Program-made: the position numbers and the translations under genes
Assembly (NCBI GenBank): GCA_001771575.1
Contig: MEUD01000001.1
Span: 603,277 to 667,276, forward strand
Length of the DNA: 64,000 bases
DNA from: a candidate division WOR-1 bacterium RIFOXYB2_FULL_45_9
GTDB taxonomy: Bacteria > Margulisbacteria > WOR-1 > O2-12-FULL-45-9 > XYB2-FULL-48-7
Direction of reading: 5' to 3'
The notes under the pieces: model-generated
The model's input: only the letters and a program-made list of their open reading frames with translations
The model's database searches: none
What the model was told of the DNA's origin: nothing
Part shown: positions 44,145 through 56,100 of the stretch, piece by piece
Layout of the letters: the number at the start of each line of letters is the position of its first letter
Numbering within the stretch: the first letter of the stretch is position 1

Positions 44145-45024
44145 TATCTTTTTTGATTTGCACCTTAAGTTGGGCAACCTCCCTGAAGCGGCGCTCCCCT
44201 CTTAGTCGACAATAAAGATCGACTGCGAGCGTCCGGCCAAGGAGCCGGCCGGAAAAGTCCAAAAGATGGGCCTCGACCAATTGGACGTTCTTCCCAAAGG
44301 TTGGCTGGAACCCAATGTTGACCGCGCATTTGCGGCCATCGATCAACCCGCAGTAAACCCCCGGGGCAGGGATCAATTTTCCAGGATCAAGCTTCAGGTT
44401 GGCGGTCGGAAACCCAAGCACCCTGCCACCGATCCCCTTCCCTTTGACCACTTTCCCGGTCAGGCGATATGGGTGATCCAACAGCGTATAGGCCGGCTTA
44501 AAATCACCGCCGCAAAGCAGTTCCCGGATCAACCCGGATTTGACGATCCGGCCGCGAACTTTGACTGGCGGGATAACATGAACCTCAAAACCATGTTCTT
44601 CTCCCAGCTTTTTCAGGGCGGTCGCGCTCCCGCTCCGTCCTTTCCCCAAAGCGTAATCGTAACCAATAAAAACCGCCCGAACCCCAAGTTTTTTGACCAG
44701 ATAGCGCTCAACATACTGCCGATAGCTTAGCTTCCGGAGTTGGGGGGTAAAACGACTGACTATTACCGAATCAACGCCAAGTTCAGCTAATAAAGCCTCC
44801 CTTTCGGCTAGCGTGGTCAGAAGCTTGAGCCCCCTATCGGGAGCAACGATCGCTTGAGGATGCGGATCAAAAGTGATCGCGGCCGAATGGGCGCCGATCT
44901 TCCTGGCGTAGGCGACCGCCGCTTCGATCACCCGGCGATGCCCAAGATGGACCCCGTCAAAAGTCCCCAAGGCAACGACAGGCCGATGCAGCTGCCCTTT
45001 GCTTGGATGGCGGATTATCTTCAC
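44122..45024 (-). CDS. ribF: Bifunctional riboflavin kinase / FAD synthetase
   Basis: Makes FMN and then FAD. The N-terminal nucleotidyltransferase half has ALGTFDGVHLGHRRVI (about 18-33) and FDPHPQAI; the C-terminal riboflavin kinase half has GKVVKGKGIGGRVLGFPTAN and GVYCGLI. Length 300 is typical. The start overlaps the amj stop by 4 bp. Confidence 0.95.
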   Translation of the reverse strand: MKIIRHPSKGQLHRPVVALGTFDGVHLGHRRVIEAAVAYARKIGAHSAAITFDPHPQAIVAPDRGLKLLTTLAEREALLAELGVDSVIVSRFTPQLRKLSYRQYVERYLVKKLGVRAVFIGYDYALGKGRSGSATALKKLGEEHGFEVHVIPPVKVRGRIVKSGLIRELLCGGDFKPAYTLLDHPYRLTGKVVKGKGIGGRVLGFPTANLKLDPGKLIPAPGVYCGLIDGRKCAVNIGFQPTFGKNVQLVEAHLLDFSGRLLGRTLAVDLYCRLRGERRFREVAQLKVQIKKDIARLRRM

Positions 45025-45839
45025 TGACCGAACATTCCTTTTACTAAAAGAGTGGTTGATTTTATGTATTCCGCGGCGGGGAGGAAAAGAAGCTGGGAAA
45101 GAATAAGGGTACCCACAACCCGGCCTATAATGATGTAAAAGACCATCGCCCTGACGTCTGACACTTCCCTCTTGCCGCGGACCGCCTGGTCGGTTATATA
45201 GGCGCAGGTCGGGTCAACCAGGGTAACCAGCAAGATCGTGGCGATACCGTTAACAATGGCGGAGAGCTGGGAAGCGGTGATCCTAAACTCCGGGACCAGC
45301 GCCCCAGCGTAAAGGGAAGAGAGGACCCCGATCGCGTAAACCGAAACGACGACCAGATTGGTCCAGAGAAAACCGGTCGGGATCCCTCTCATCCGCAAAT
45401 TAATGAACGACTTTTTGGTCGGCAAACGAAAAAGCCTGGAAATTGCCCTGATGTTTTTCGGCAAAAAGGCGGCGGCAATAAGCCGCGGAACCGAACCGGC
45501 CTTTTCAAAACGGAGGATTGCTTTAGTAAAGACAGCGACAAAGAACGGCGTGCAGATGGCGCCGAGCAAGTTACCGATAAAAGCGGCCAGGATCACCAGG
45601 CGGAAAGAATTGATCAAAGCATCCGGCTGGCCGGTTAAGATGGCGTGATCGACCAATCCCCCCAAAAAAGGGGCCTGGAGCATGTTTGAGGTCCTGGTCA
45701 CCAGCAAGGTCGCGTTAACAAAGGAAAGCGAGGTCGCGATCTGCCCGGTCCTAACCCCGGCCAAGCGGAGCGAAGAAGCGGCCGTTTCGGTAAAGTGGAT
45801 TATCCCGGTCAAAATACAGACTATATAAAGTGGGTTCAT
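45021..45839 (-). CDS. amj: Lipid II flippase, Amj family
   Basis: A 272-residue membrane protein of the Amj (alternate to MurJ, DUF2837) family, which moves the peptidoglycan precursor lipid II across the inner membrane. The family stretch near the N-terminus is SLRLAGVRTGQIATSLSFVN (23-42), followed by LLVTRTSNMLQAPFLGGLVD. About six hydrophobic segments are seen. It lies between queC and ribF with 4-bp overlaps on both sides. Its presence together with MurE, Alr and a FemX-like protein underlines an active peptidoglycan wall. Whether a MurJ also exists cannot be told from this window. Confidence 0.82.
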   Translation of the reverse strand: MNPLYIVCILTGIIHFTETAASSLRLAGVRTGQIATSLSFVNATLLVTRTSNMLQAPFLGGLVDHAILTGQPDALINSFRLVILAAFIGNLLGAICTPFFVAVFTKAILRFEKAGSVPRLIAAAFLPKNIRAISRLFRLPTKKSFINLRMRGIPTGFLWTNLVVVSVYAIGVLSSLYAGALVPEFRITASQLSAIVNGIATILLVTLVDPTCAYITDQAVRGKREVSDVRAMVFYIIIGRVVGTLILSQLLFLPAAEYIKSTTLLVKGMFGQ

Positions 45840-46489
45840 GAAGCCTTATTATATAACGAAAAACCCTTCGCCCGCAAACGACAGGAGTCGCAGACTCCGC
45901 ACGGTTTACTCCCACCCTGATAACAAGACCAGGTCATTTCCAGCGGGGCGCCGAGCTTGCGACCAAGCTTGATGATCTCCGCTTTAGTCAGGTCGATCAA
46001 CGGAGTAACGATTTTGATTTTTTTGGCTTTGGTCCCCTTTTCGATCACCTTTTGATAGGCGGCATAATAATCGGGGCGACAATCGGGATATCCGGAATAA
46101 TCGAGGGCATTAGCGCCGATAAAAATCGCTTGAGCACCAATCGCTTCGGCAAAAGAGAGTGCAAAGCTCAAAAAGATGGTGTTGCGGGCGGGAACGTAGG
46201 TTGAAGGGATATTGGACAGTCGGGTAAACGGAGATACGGGAAAACGTGACTTTGGGATTGGCATTTTTTTATCAAGGAGCGAGCTCCCCTTCCAAGGGAA
46301 TTTGATTTTAAGTATTTGATAAGGAACTTTGGTTAGTTTGGCCACTGCCACCGCACTCCGCAATTCCCGTTTGTGCCGCTGGCCGTAATCGAAAATTAAA
46401 GCCTGGCAGGTATAACCTTTATTAAGGGCGTAATATAAAGTGGTAGTTGAATCGAGGCCTCCGGATAACAGGATAACCGCTCTTTTCAT
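45836..46489 (-). CDS. queC: 7-cyano-7-deazaguanine synthase
   Basis: Makes preQ0, the precursor of queuosine in tRNA. It has the PP-loop SGGLDSTT (9-16), FDYGQRHKREL, TYVPARNTIFLS, and a C-terminal zinc site (CYQGGSKPCGVCDSC). The ATG at 46489 is chosen because the family begins MKRAVILLSGGLDS; the longer frame upstream has no similarity and overlaps purA. Residues 84-92 (FPVSPFTRL region) come from an octamer-like repeat. No queD, queE or queF is in the window. Confidence 0.94.
   Translation of the reverse strand: MKRAVILLSGGLDSTTTLYYALNKGYTCQALIFDYGQRHKRELRSAVAVAKLTKVPYQILKIKFPWKGSSLLDKKMPIPKSRFPVSPFTRLSNIPSTYVPARNTIFLSFALSFAEAIGAQAIFIGANALDYSGYPDCRPDYYAAYQKVIEKGTKAKKIKIVTPLIDLTKAEIIKLGRKLGAPLEMTWSCYQGGSKPCGVCDSCRLRAKGFSLYNKAS
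46216..46239. repeat. Possible octanucleotide repeat inside queC
   Basis: Plus-strand units ACAGTCGG, GTAAACGG, AGATACGG share the last three bases and partly the middle. It lies in frame in a variable loop of QueC, shortly before the conserved TYVPARN. With only three loosely similar units, it may be chance. Confidence 0.3.
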
Positions 46490-46496
46490 GCGAGGG

Positions 46497-47786
<1,290 letters not shown>

Positions 47787-47792
47787 TTAGCC

Positions 47793-47821
47793 AAAAAAAA
47801 TCCCCGCTCACGGCAGGGATT
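47793..47821 (-). terminator. Terminator-like hairpin in the purA 5' leader
   Basis: On the minus strand AATCCC...GC, loop CGTGA, GC...GGGATT form an 8-bp stem with one mismatch, directly followed by eight T. It stands 19 bases before ATG 47774, that is between a possible promoter (TTGAAA-16-TAAACT, near 47839-47866) and purA. It could attenuate purA or block antisense read-through from the divergent gene. Confidence 0.6.
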
Positions 47822-47828
47822 CGCATCC

Positions 47829-47857
47829 TTGAATAAGTTTAGCATATGTATTAGAAT
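47829..47857 (+). promoter_or_regulatory. Promoter of the propeller lipoprotein gene
   Basis: TTGAAT (47829-47834), a 17-base spacer and TAGAAT (47852-47857). The -10 ends 12 bases before ATG 47870, giving an expected leader of about six bases and no room for a ribosome-binding site. Confidence 0.6.
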
Positions 47858-47869
47858 TTTCAATCAGCA

Positions 47870-49081
47870 ATGAAAATAACAATAAGCCACCGAGCCTGGA
47901 CGATTATTTGCTGTTTTAGCCTGATCGGATTGCTAATGGCCGGTTGCGGCCGGGAGCTGTCGGACGAAGAAGCGGCCGCCTCCACAACAACGACGACCAC
48001 GACGACCGTAACCTCGACCAGCACCTCGTCCACCACTTCGACGACGGTCGACTCCACTCCGGTCATCGTCCCGATCGCCGGCGGGGGGAGCTTCTCCTAT
48101 CAAAACATCGCTTCGACCGGCACGAACGGCAATATCTACAGCTCGATCGCGGTCGACAAAAATAACGCAAACAGGGTCCATATCAGCTATTACCAGAAGG
48201 ACACGGAAGACCTAAAATACGCTTCCGGCACCATTTCCAGCTGGGCCTTTGAGACCGTCGACAGTGCCGGCGACAGGGGACTTTACTCATCGATCGGGAT
48301 AGACAGCAACCAAAAAATCCAGATCAGCTACTACGCCACCAGCGCCGGACTGGCTTTCGCTTATGGCAGCGGCGGTTCCTGGACCACCGCGACGGTCGAC
48401 AACCCAACCGGGATCGATGTCGGCTACTACACTTCGCTGGGGATCGACAGCGGCAACAAAGCGCATATCAGTTACTATGACTGGGATAACCAGGCGTTAA
48501 AATACGCGACCAATAAAAGCGGCGCCTGGGTCGTTACTACGCTGGATGGGTCCGGCAATACCGGGCTATACAGCTCCCTGGCGATCGACAGCGGGAATAA
48601 TATCCATATCAGCTATTACGACGCGGGGAATAAAGACCTGAAATACGCCAATTATTCCGCCGGGGCCTGGCATTTTCAAACCATCGACAGCGCCGACGAC
48701 GTTGGGATGTTCAGTTCAATAGCTGTCGACGCGAGCGGTAATCCCCACATCGCCTACTATAACGCGACCGCTCAAACCCTAAAATACGCCGGAAGGAACG
48801 GGAGCTGGAGCACCGCCACGGTCGATCCAACCACCGACCGGGGAAAATTTAGCTCGATCGCCGTAGACTCGAGCGGCAGGGCGCACGTTAGCTATTACGA
48901 CTCGACCAATTCGGCCTTGATCTACGCGACCAACAAAAGCGGGAGCTGGCTCTACTCGACCATTGATATAACCGGCTCGGTCGGACAAGATACCGATATC
49001 GCCATGGGAAGCGACGACAAAGCGCACATCAGCTATTGGGACGCGACAAATAATACGGTAAAGTACGCGGTGGAAAACTGA
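47870..49081 (+). CDS. Lipoprotein with seven-bladed beta-propeller repeats
   Basis: A 403-residue lipoprotein. The signal peptide ends in the lipobox LMAGC, so Cys26 should be lipidated. A Thr/Ser-rich linker (about 38-62) follows. The rest consists of seven repeats of about 45 residues with the core SSIAVD.....HISYYD.....LKYA, spaced like blades of a propeller (blades begin near residues 90, 136, 184, 228, 274, 319 and 363). No catalytic motif is seen; such propellers usually bind proteins or sugars. The gene stands alone, divergent from purA. It should sit at the outer membrane or face the periplasm. Confidence 0.78.
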   Translation: MKITISHRAWTIICCFSLIGLLMAGCGRELSDEEAAASTTTTTTTTVTSTSTSSTTSTTVDSTPVIVPIAGGGSFSYQNIASTGTNGNIYSSIAVDKNNANRVHISYYQKDTEDLKYASGTISSWAFETVDSAGDRGLYSSIGIDSNQKIQISYYATSAGLAFAYGSGGSWTTATVDNPTGIDVGYYTSLGIDSGNKAHISYYDWDNQALKYATNKSGAWVVTTLDGSGNTGLYSSLAIDSGNNIHISYYDAGNKDLKYANYSAGAWHFQTIDSADDVGMFSSIAVDASGNPHIAYYNATAQTLKYAGRNGSWSTATVDPTTDRGKFSSIAVDSSGRAHVSYYDSTNSALIYATNKSGSWLYSTIDITGSVGQDTDIAMGSDDKAHISYWDATNNTVKYAVEN

Positions 49082-49099
49082 GGGGTCAGGGGTGAGGGC
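49079..49099. repeat. Three heptanucleotide units at the lipoprotein/aspS junction
   Basis: TGAGGGG, TCAGGGG, TGAGGGC. The first unit includes the stop codon of the lipoprotein gene. The array fills the gap between two convergent genes. Confidence 0.55.
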
Positions 49100-49100
49100 A

Positions 49101-50900
49101 TTACAAAATTCTGATATTTAATTCTTTGAGCTGATTGGGGGAAACCGCATCCGGCGCCCCGGTCAGAGGGCAAAGGGCGGATTGGGTCTTGGGAAAAGCG
49201 ATAACGTCCCGGATCGATTCCATCCCGGCCAGAAGCATAACCAGCCGGTCCATCCCGAGCGCTATACCACCGTGCGGCGGCGCCCCGTATTCAAGGGCTT
49301 CTAAAAAGAAACCAAATCTCGCCCTGGTCTCTTCATCGCTCAAAGAAAGGAGTTTAAAGACCTTGGCCTGGATCGCCGGCCGATGGATACGGATCGAACC
49401 ACCTCCGATCTCGGTCCCGTTCAAAATAAGGTCGTAAGCCTGGGCTTTGAGCGACCCGGGATCTTTAAGGAACCGCTCTTCCAGATCGTCCCAATTGCCA
49501 TGCGGCGCGGTAAATGGATGGTGGTTGGAGACCCAGCGTTTTTCGTTTTCACTGTGCTCAAAAAGAGGGAAATCGGTCACCCAGAGAAAATGAAAACTGT
49601 TGTTGTCGATCAAATTCAATTTCCGGCCAAGTTCCAGACGGAGCTCGCTCAAGACCTGGTGGACGATCTTGCTCTTGTCCGCGACAAAGATCAAAATATC
49701 CCCCGCCTCTCCCTTCATCCGATCGACCACCGCGCCGATCTGCTCCGGCTTAAAGAATTTGACGATCGGCGATTTTAACCCTTCCGGCGTGACGGCGATC
49801 CAGGCTAGCCCTTTGGCTCCTAAAGCCTTTGCCTTTGCCTCAAGATCATCTATTTCAGAACGGGAAAACTTTCCTCCGTTTTTAACATTGATCCCTTTGA
49901 CCCGACCCCCCTTATCGACGGTCTCGCGAAAGACCTTGAATTCGACCTCTTTCATCAGGTCGGAAAGATCGACCAGTTCCAGGTCGAAGCGGGTATCGGG
50001 CTTATCGCTCCCGTAGCGGCTCATCGCTTCTTCCCAGGTCAACCGGGGAAAAGGAAGAGAGATCAAAGGTAACTGCTTATGGCGATACTGGTCGATGTCT
50101 TTGGCCAGGGAGTCAAGGGCGTGCTTGATCAGGTTCTCCGTCATCTCCATGACCCCTTTTTCGTCTACGAAAGAGAGCTCAATGTCGAGCTGGGTAAATT
50201 CCGGCTGGCGGTCGGCCCGCAGGTCTTCGTCCCGGAAACAGCGAACCACCTGATAATATTTTTCCATCCCCGAAACCATCAGGATCTGTTTGAACAGCTG
50301 GGGGGATTGGGGCAGAGCGTAGAATTTTCCGGGATTGACCCGGCTCGGAACGAGATAGTCTCTCGCCCCTTCGGGGGTCGATTTGGTCAGAAAAGGGGTC
50401 TCGATCTCCAAAAAGCCTTCTTTATCGAGATAATCCCCCAACGCTTTGGTGATCTTATGGCGAAAGATCAGGTTCTCGCGCATTTTTTCCTTGCGCAGGT
50501 CCAGGTAACGGTATTTGAGCCGGACCATTTCGTCAGGCTCGGTCCGGGGGTCGGCGATTTCGATCGTCGGCGTTTTGGCAGTGTTCAAAATCTCAAGAAG
50601 CTCGGCGATAATCTCGATCTCTCCGGTCGGCAGCTCTTTATTAACGGTTTGGGGGGATCGCTTGACCACCCGCCCCCTGACCGCCACGACGAATTCCGAG
50701 CGAAGTTCACCGGCCAATGCGTGCAGTCCTTTATTTTCCTCATTAAAAACCACCTGCACCAGACCGGAGCGGTCGCGCAGATCGATAAAGATCAATCCAC
50801 CGTGGTCGCGGCGACGGTGGACCCAGCCGCATACGGAGACTGTTTCATTTTCCTGGGTAGCGCGAAGGAGTCCGCAGTTGATTGTCCGTTGTATTGTCAT
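49101..50900 (-). CDS. aspS: Aspartate--tRNA ligase
   Basis: Class II synthetase of 599 residues. It has the N-terminal OB-fold anticodon-binding domain ([21 protein letters not shown]), motif 2 region ([18 protein letters not shown]), the bacterial GAD insertion domain (about 290-420) and motif 3 near [15 protein letters not shown]. This is the long bacterial form; discrimination of tRNA-Asn cannot be told from sequence alone. A TATAAT lies 9 bases before the ATG, in the 20-base gap after the barrel-SLH gene. Confidence 0.97.
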   Translation of the reverse strand: MTIQRTINCGLLRATQENETVSVCGWVHRRRDHGGLIFIDLRDRSGLVQVVFNEENKGLHALAGELRSEFVVAVRGRVVKRSPQTVNKELPTGEIEIIAELLEILNTAKTPTIEIADPRTEPDEMVRLKYRYLDLRKEKMRENLIFRHKITKALGDYLDKEGFLEIETPFLTKSTPEGARDYLVPSRVNPGKFYALPQSPQLFKQILMVSGMEKYYQVVRCFRDEDLRADRQPEFTQLDIELSFVDEKGVMEMTENLIKHALDSLAKDIDQYRHKQLPLISLPFPRLTWEEAMSRYGSDKPDTRFDLELVDLSDLMKEVEFKVFRETVDKGGRVKGINVKNGGKFSRSEIDDLEAKAKALGAKGLAWIAVTPEGLKSPIVKFFKPEQIGAVVDRMKGEAGDILIFVADKSKIVHQVLSELRLELGRKLNLIDNNSFHFLWVTDFPLFEHSENEKRWVSNHHPFTAPHGNWDDLEERFLKDPGSLKAQAYDLILNGTEIGGGSIRIHRPAIQAKVFKLLSLSDEETRARFGFFLEALEYGAPPHGGIALGMDRLVMLLAGMESIRDVIAFPKTQSALCPLTGAPDAVSPNQLKELNIRIL

Positions 50901-50909
50901 GGAAATATA

Positions 50910-50915
50910 ATTATA
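50910..50915 (-). promoter_or_regulatory. -10 box of aspS
   Basis: TATAAT on the minus strand, ending 9 bases before ATG 50900. No clear -35 at 16-18 bases. It sits right after the stop codon of the upstream barrel-SLH gene, giving aspS its own start. Confidence 0.45.
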
Positions 50916-50920
50916 GCTTA

Positions 50921-53152
50921 TTAATAACCGATGTTCCAGTCGCGGAGGTTGCGGATATTATCGGAGAAGTAATGGGTCTTGGCGACCATTTCGGCTACTT
51001 CAACCCTGGTCAATCGTCTGTCCGGTTCAAATCGATTACCTTCCAGGTAGCTCAAAAGCCCAGCTTCTTTCGCGGCGCTAATCTCTTTGATCGACCAATG
51101 CCGTCCGGGAATGTCGGAAAAAGGCAGTTCCAGAAGCCGCGGTTCGCCAAGCTTGGCAAATCTGGCAATTACCGAAACCCCTTCCGCCCGGGTAATGCTC
51201 CCTTTTGGCCGAAAAGTTTTGTCCGGATATCCCCTGATCAATCCCTCTTGAGCTCCCTTATCGATATACACAACGGCCCAATGGTTCAACGGCACATCGT
51301 TAAATAGCTGTTTGTTCTTGGGGGTTTCTATTTCTTCTCCGGTAGCTTTAGCGATCAAAGCCTTTTCTTCAGCCTCAGTAATCGCCTGCTCCGGCCTAAA
51401 TTCCCCATCTGCGAATAAGGTCATCAAGCCGTTATTAACCGCCGCCGAGATATAAGGGGCCAGTGGATGGCTTTTACTAACGTCCGGGAAAACATCGTCG
51501 TCAACCGTCGGGAAAGAAAGATCGTCGGTTTTGACCAGCCATTTGGCATAGTCAGCTCGTGTCAGCCCTTTTAACGGGTCGTAATTTTTGCCAACTTCGA
51601 CCACGCCAAGAAAGATCAGTTCCTGAATTCTTTTACGCTGGGAAGGTAAAAGATCGTTCGGAGACGACATTGTCTTGACCAGCAAGGTCGCTATTTCCGC
51701 CCGGGCAATGTTCCCTTCAGGCCGGAACGAGCCATCGGGATAGCCGGTCAAGATGTTCTCCATCGCCAGGTAAGCAATTGGGAAAACCGCCCAATAATTA
51801 ACGGGAACGTCAACAAAGCTCTTGAGGCTCAAGAGCCTGATCTTTTCGGCCGCCAGCAAACGATCCTTAGCGTCAAAGCCGGCAATATTTAAGGAATTTT
51901 TCCCGTATTTTAACGGCAGGGTCAGGTTAAAGCGCCCATCGTCTCCGACCACTACCTCCAGACTATTGACCGTCACCCGGCGGATCAGCCAGTTATCAAC
52001 CTCTCCCTTAACGGTAACCTCCTGCGTGTAGAGGACTGTTTTATCGGCGGGAAAAATGGAAAAGTTCTTGACTTCTACCGCCTCGACCGACGGCTTACCG
52101 CGGTCCAGGCCATATGTGATCGAGAAATAGTGGGTATCGTTGGCCGCGACCTGGTTATACTGATGGAAAGCGTAATCAAAACGGAAATTTCCGTAATACA
52201 AGCCGACCCCCAGGGTCAAATTGTTGGTAAACTCGATCTCCGTTCCGTTATTGCGGCCAACGTAATCCTGATCGATCCCCGCCCGCAGGTCAAGAAAATC
52301 GATCGGCGACCATTCGATCCCGTTGTGAAAAAGGCTCGGCAGACTGGAATGGGTCGGGTAGTAATCGTAATCAAAATTGAGAGAGAGTTCGTGGTCTCCC
52401 AGCCGGCGCCACCCCTGGCGTCCCAGAACCTTGAAACTAAAACCGGTCTTGAGAAGAGCGGGAAAAGATTCTTCCACGCCGCTGTCCCACTTCATCTTTC
52501 CCCCCATGGAAAAAGGAAGGACATTCTGCAGGACCATACCGGCCTTGAATACCGGGTTGGGAGTGTAATGCAGTCCCAGATCGACTTCGTTGCCGTAAGC
52601 GCTCCCCCCGACGATCCCGGGACCGGTCAACCGGGCAAAATAAAACTTGAGAGTGCCGCCGGCGACGATATTGTCCAATACCTTGAGGTCAAATAAACCC
52701 TTGAGCGGCTTTCCCCAGGAAAGAAGGAGGGTCTGATTACCGTAAGAAAAGCTGGATCCTTCAGTCGACGACGGGACGATCCTGATCCCGTCCTGAACTT
52801 CAGTAGTCACTCCGATGGCGGTAAAGCCGATACTACTGCTGACCAGGCCGATCCCAAATGTGCCGTAGCTGGTCGGGTAAGCGGCGCCAAAATTAAGGTA
52901 ATCGTATTCATTGATAAATTTCCCGGCCATGGTCGTCAATTGCCAGTTGTTAAGATACCCAAGAGAGGCCGGATTACTGAATATCCCCAGCAGGTCATCG
53001 GCCAAGCCGACATAAGCCTTCCCCATCCCCAGAGTTCTCGCCCCAACTCCAATATAAGTGGGATCATTGGCGACCGCGGTTTGGGCGGAAACCGAATGAG
53101 ACAAAATAAACAGGACAATTATTATGCCAACAATTCGCAATTTCATTTTCAT
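50921..53152 (-). CDS. PorV-like outer-membrane barrel fused to C-terminal SLH domains (second copy)
   Basis: A 743-residue paralogue of the protein at 32551. The signal peptide is about residues 1-23. The PorV hallmark is [19 protein letters not shown] followed by FSNPASLG (about 35-63). The barrel runs to about 350 and ends in HYFSITYG, close to HYFSLSYV in the paralogue. An Ig-like linker (about 360-440) is followed by SLH repeats starting near 446, 555, 617 and 678; two have GYPD(G/K).F.P...ITRAE or IARAE. The start is one base after the stop of the giant surface protein, so the pair should be co-translated. SLH binding to the wall would anchor the barrel. Confidence 0.85.
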   Translation of the reverse strand: MKMKLRIVGIIIVLFILSHSVSAQTAVANDPTYIGVGARTLGMGKAYVGLADDLLGIFSNPASLGYLNNWQLTTMAGKFINEYDYLNFGAAYPTSYGTFGIGLVSSSIGFTAIGVTTEVQDGIRIVPSSTEGSSFSYGNQTLLLSWGKPLKGLFDLKVLDNIVAGGTLKFYFARLTGPGIVGGSAYGNEVDLGLHYTPNPVFKAGMVLQNVLPFSMGGKMKWDSGVEESFPALLKTGFSFKVLGRQGWRRLGDHELSLNFDYDYYPTHSSLPSLFHNGIEWSPIDFLDLRAGIDQDYVGRNNGTEIEFTNNLTLGVGLYYGNFRFDYAFHQYNQVAANDTHYFSITYGLDRGKPSVEAVEVKNFSIFPADKTVLYTQEVTVKGEVDNWLIRRVTVNSLEVVVGDDGRFNLTLPLKYGKNSLNIAGFDAKDRLLAAEKIRLLSLKSFVDVPVNYWAVFPIAYLAMENILTGYPDGSFRPEGNIARAEIATLLVKTMSSPNDLLPSQRKRIQELIFLGVVEVGKNYDPLKGLTRADYAKWLVKTDDLSFPTVDDDVFPDVSKSHPLAPYISAAVNNGLMTLFADGEFRPEQAITEAEEKALIAKATGEEIETPKNKQLFNDVPLNHWAVVYIDKGAQEGLIRGYPDKTFRPKGSITRAEGVSVIARFAKLGEPRLLELPFSDIPGRHWSIKEISAAKEAGLLSYLEGNRFEPDRRLTRVEVAEMVAKTHYFSDNIRNLRDWNIGY

Positions 53153-53153
53153 T

Positions 53154-56100
53154 TTAATTATACACTACCAGGTAAGCTTTCCCAATCGGATTGTAATCGC
53201 CGATCACCCGAATAACATAAATGCCGTTGGACAGGCGACTGCCGGTATCGTCCCGGGCCGCTTCGATCTTGACCTGGTTGAAGCCGGCCTTTCCTCCATT
53301 GGTGCCGGACAAATAAAGCCGGGTGATGACCTGCTGGCCGCCGCCGCTGATCAGCATGATCTGCACCTGGGCGTCCTTGGTCAGGTTGTACGACACTCCA
53401 AAAGATTTATCCATTGAGCTGGAGAAAGGCATCGGGAAGACGGTAGTCTTTCCGCCGACAACTCCGACCGCTCCGCCGGCGACCGCCACTTTCAAGTTAT
53501 CGATCGTCAAGCCGGCGTAACCGTTAGATCGATCTCGCCCTTCTGCCGCCAATGAGTGGGTCTTGACCGACTCATCGGCCAGATCTTCGGTCGGCTCCGC
53601 CGAGAACTTGAGGCGGTTAACAGTCGCCTCAACTACGGTTGTTGCCAGCTCGACCCCGTCGAGCGAAAACTTACGGTACGATTGGTCGATCGCGATATTA
53701 TCGGTCAACGTCACCTCAAACTTGGGCCGTTTGCTGATGTAGTCGCCGCTTTCCAGTGTCACCCCGGCGATCGTCACGTGGATCTTCGGCAATGATTGGT
53801 CGGTTTTAACATAGGCGACAGGGACATAGGTCTGCTCCTCGCCCAGAGTAAAGACCCCACTGGTCCCTGATCCGGTGTTCCCGGCCAGATCGACCGCTTC
53901 CACCCTGATCATCGCATTATCCGAATAGAGAGCCGGCAGGGTCCAATTATAGCTCCCGCTATTGGCGATCCCGGCGGCGATCGCCGACCAGCTTGATCCG
54001 CCATTAACCGATAGGGAAATAGTAATGGGGGTCGGGCCAAACCCGGCACTATCGGTCGCCGTCCATAAAATTGTGTAGGCCGATCCGCTAACAATGGCCC
54101 CGGTGCTTGGGGCAATTACGGAAACAGCAGGGAGAGAAGTATCGACCGTAAAGCCCCAGGTCAATGAAGCGGCTCCCCAGTTCCCCGCGTTATCCTCGGC
54201 CCGAACGCTCCAGCTGTGGGCGGCGTCGGTCAATGTGCCGGTCAAGGTATGAGTGGTCACCGCCCCTAATGTGGCGGCAATCGTTCCATCGACGGTTATT
54301 TCGTAACGAGCGACCCCGCTGGTCGGATCGACCGCCACGTTCCAGACAAAGGTCGGCTGATTGTCGTTGATGCTTGAGCCGCTGGCCGGAGTAATAAGGC
54401 TTGGGGGGACCGGTCCCGCGGTATCAATGATGATGCTATCGCTCCCGACCGCCGACTCGCTGGAGGCAACATCCATAACTTTGGCGTAAACCGTCCGGCT
54501 TCCATCACCGGCTGTCAGGGTGAACTGGCTCGCTGTTTCATAGGTGACCCAGCCGGTGTCATTCCCGCTCCCGTCAAAGAGATTATTCCCGGAAAGACGC
54601 ATCAAGACGACATCGGGATCGGCCGCCGTTACCTCAATACTGACAATCAGCTCCTTCGAATAGACCGTGCTTCCGCTGGTCCTATCCTTAAGCAAGACAG
54701 TCGGCGCCGCCGGACCAAAATTAACGATAATGCTGTCGGTCACAACCGCGCTTTCGTTGGAAGCGGAGTCTCTTACTTTATAGTGGGCTTCTCTGGTCCC
54801 CTCACCCGCCGCCAGGGTAAAGTCATAAGACGACCGATAAGCGATCCACCCGGTTGATCCTAGCGTAAAGGCGGCGTCGCGAGCAATGAGCATGGAGACC
54901 GCGTCGGCGCTTACGCCAAACGCTTCCAGGGTCACCAGCGAGGCCGATGAATAAACCGGGCTTCCGGTGATCCGGTCAAAGAGTGTAATGTGGTCGACTT
55001 CCGGTGAAACGGTATCAATAGTAATACCGTCATTTACAGTATTGCTTTCGTTGGAAGCGGCGTCGCGGACCTTGTAATAGACAGTCCGCGAACCTTCGCC
55101 GGCGGTAAATGTATATTGGGTGTTCGCCAGGTAAGTTATCCAACCGGTCGAATTTTCCGTAAAGGCGGCATCCTGGGCGATCAACATAGCAACCGCGTCG
55201 GCGCTCACCCCGGACGCTTCCAGCGATACCGTCAGTGAGCTGGAGTAAGCCGGGTTTCCGGTCACGCGGTCTTTCAGCAGGATACTGCCGACCGTCGGCG
55301 AAGCGGTATCTATCAGAATAGCATCGCTAATCACCTGGCTCTCGTTGGAGACGGCGTCGCGGACCTGGTAGTAAGCGGTCCGGGAGCCATCACCGGCGGT
55401 AAAGGTGTATTCGGTCGTCGCCAGGTAAGTTATCCAACCGGTCGAATTATCGGTAAAGCCGGCGTCCTGGGCGATCCGCATGGAGACCGCGTCGGCGCTC
55501 ACCCCGAACGCTTCCAGCGATACCGTCAGATCGCGAGAAAAGACGATACTGCCGGTCTGCCGGTCAGAAAGGGTAATATGATCGACTTCAGGAGAAGTAG
55601 CGTCAACTTGAATGCTGTCATTCACCGCCGCGCTTTCGTTGGAAGCGGCGTCGCGGACCTGGTAATAAGCGGTCCGGGAGCCATCACCGGCGGTAAAGGT
55701 GTATTCGGTCGTCGCCAGGTAAGTTATCCAACCGGTCGAATTATCGGTAAAGCCGGCGTCCTGGGCGATCCGCATCGAGACCGCGTCAGCGCTCACCCCG
55801 AACGCTTCCAGCGATACCGTCAGTTTATTGGTTTGGACCGTGCTTCCGGTCGTTCTGTCAAACAGGGTAATATGGTCTACTTCAGGGGTCGTCGTATCAA
55901 TTGTAATACTGTCGCTGACAATATTGCTTTCGTTGGAGGCGGTGTCGCGGACCTGGTAGTAAGCGGTCCGGGAGCCATCACCGGCGGTAAAGGTGTATTC
56001 GGTCGTCGCCAGGTAAGTTATCCAACCGGTCGAATTATCGGTAAAGCCGGCGTCCTGGGCGATCCGCATGGAGACCGCGTCGGCACTTACCCCGAACGCT

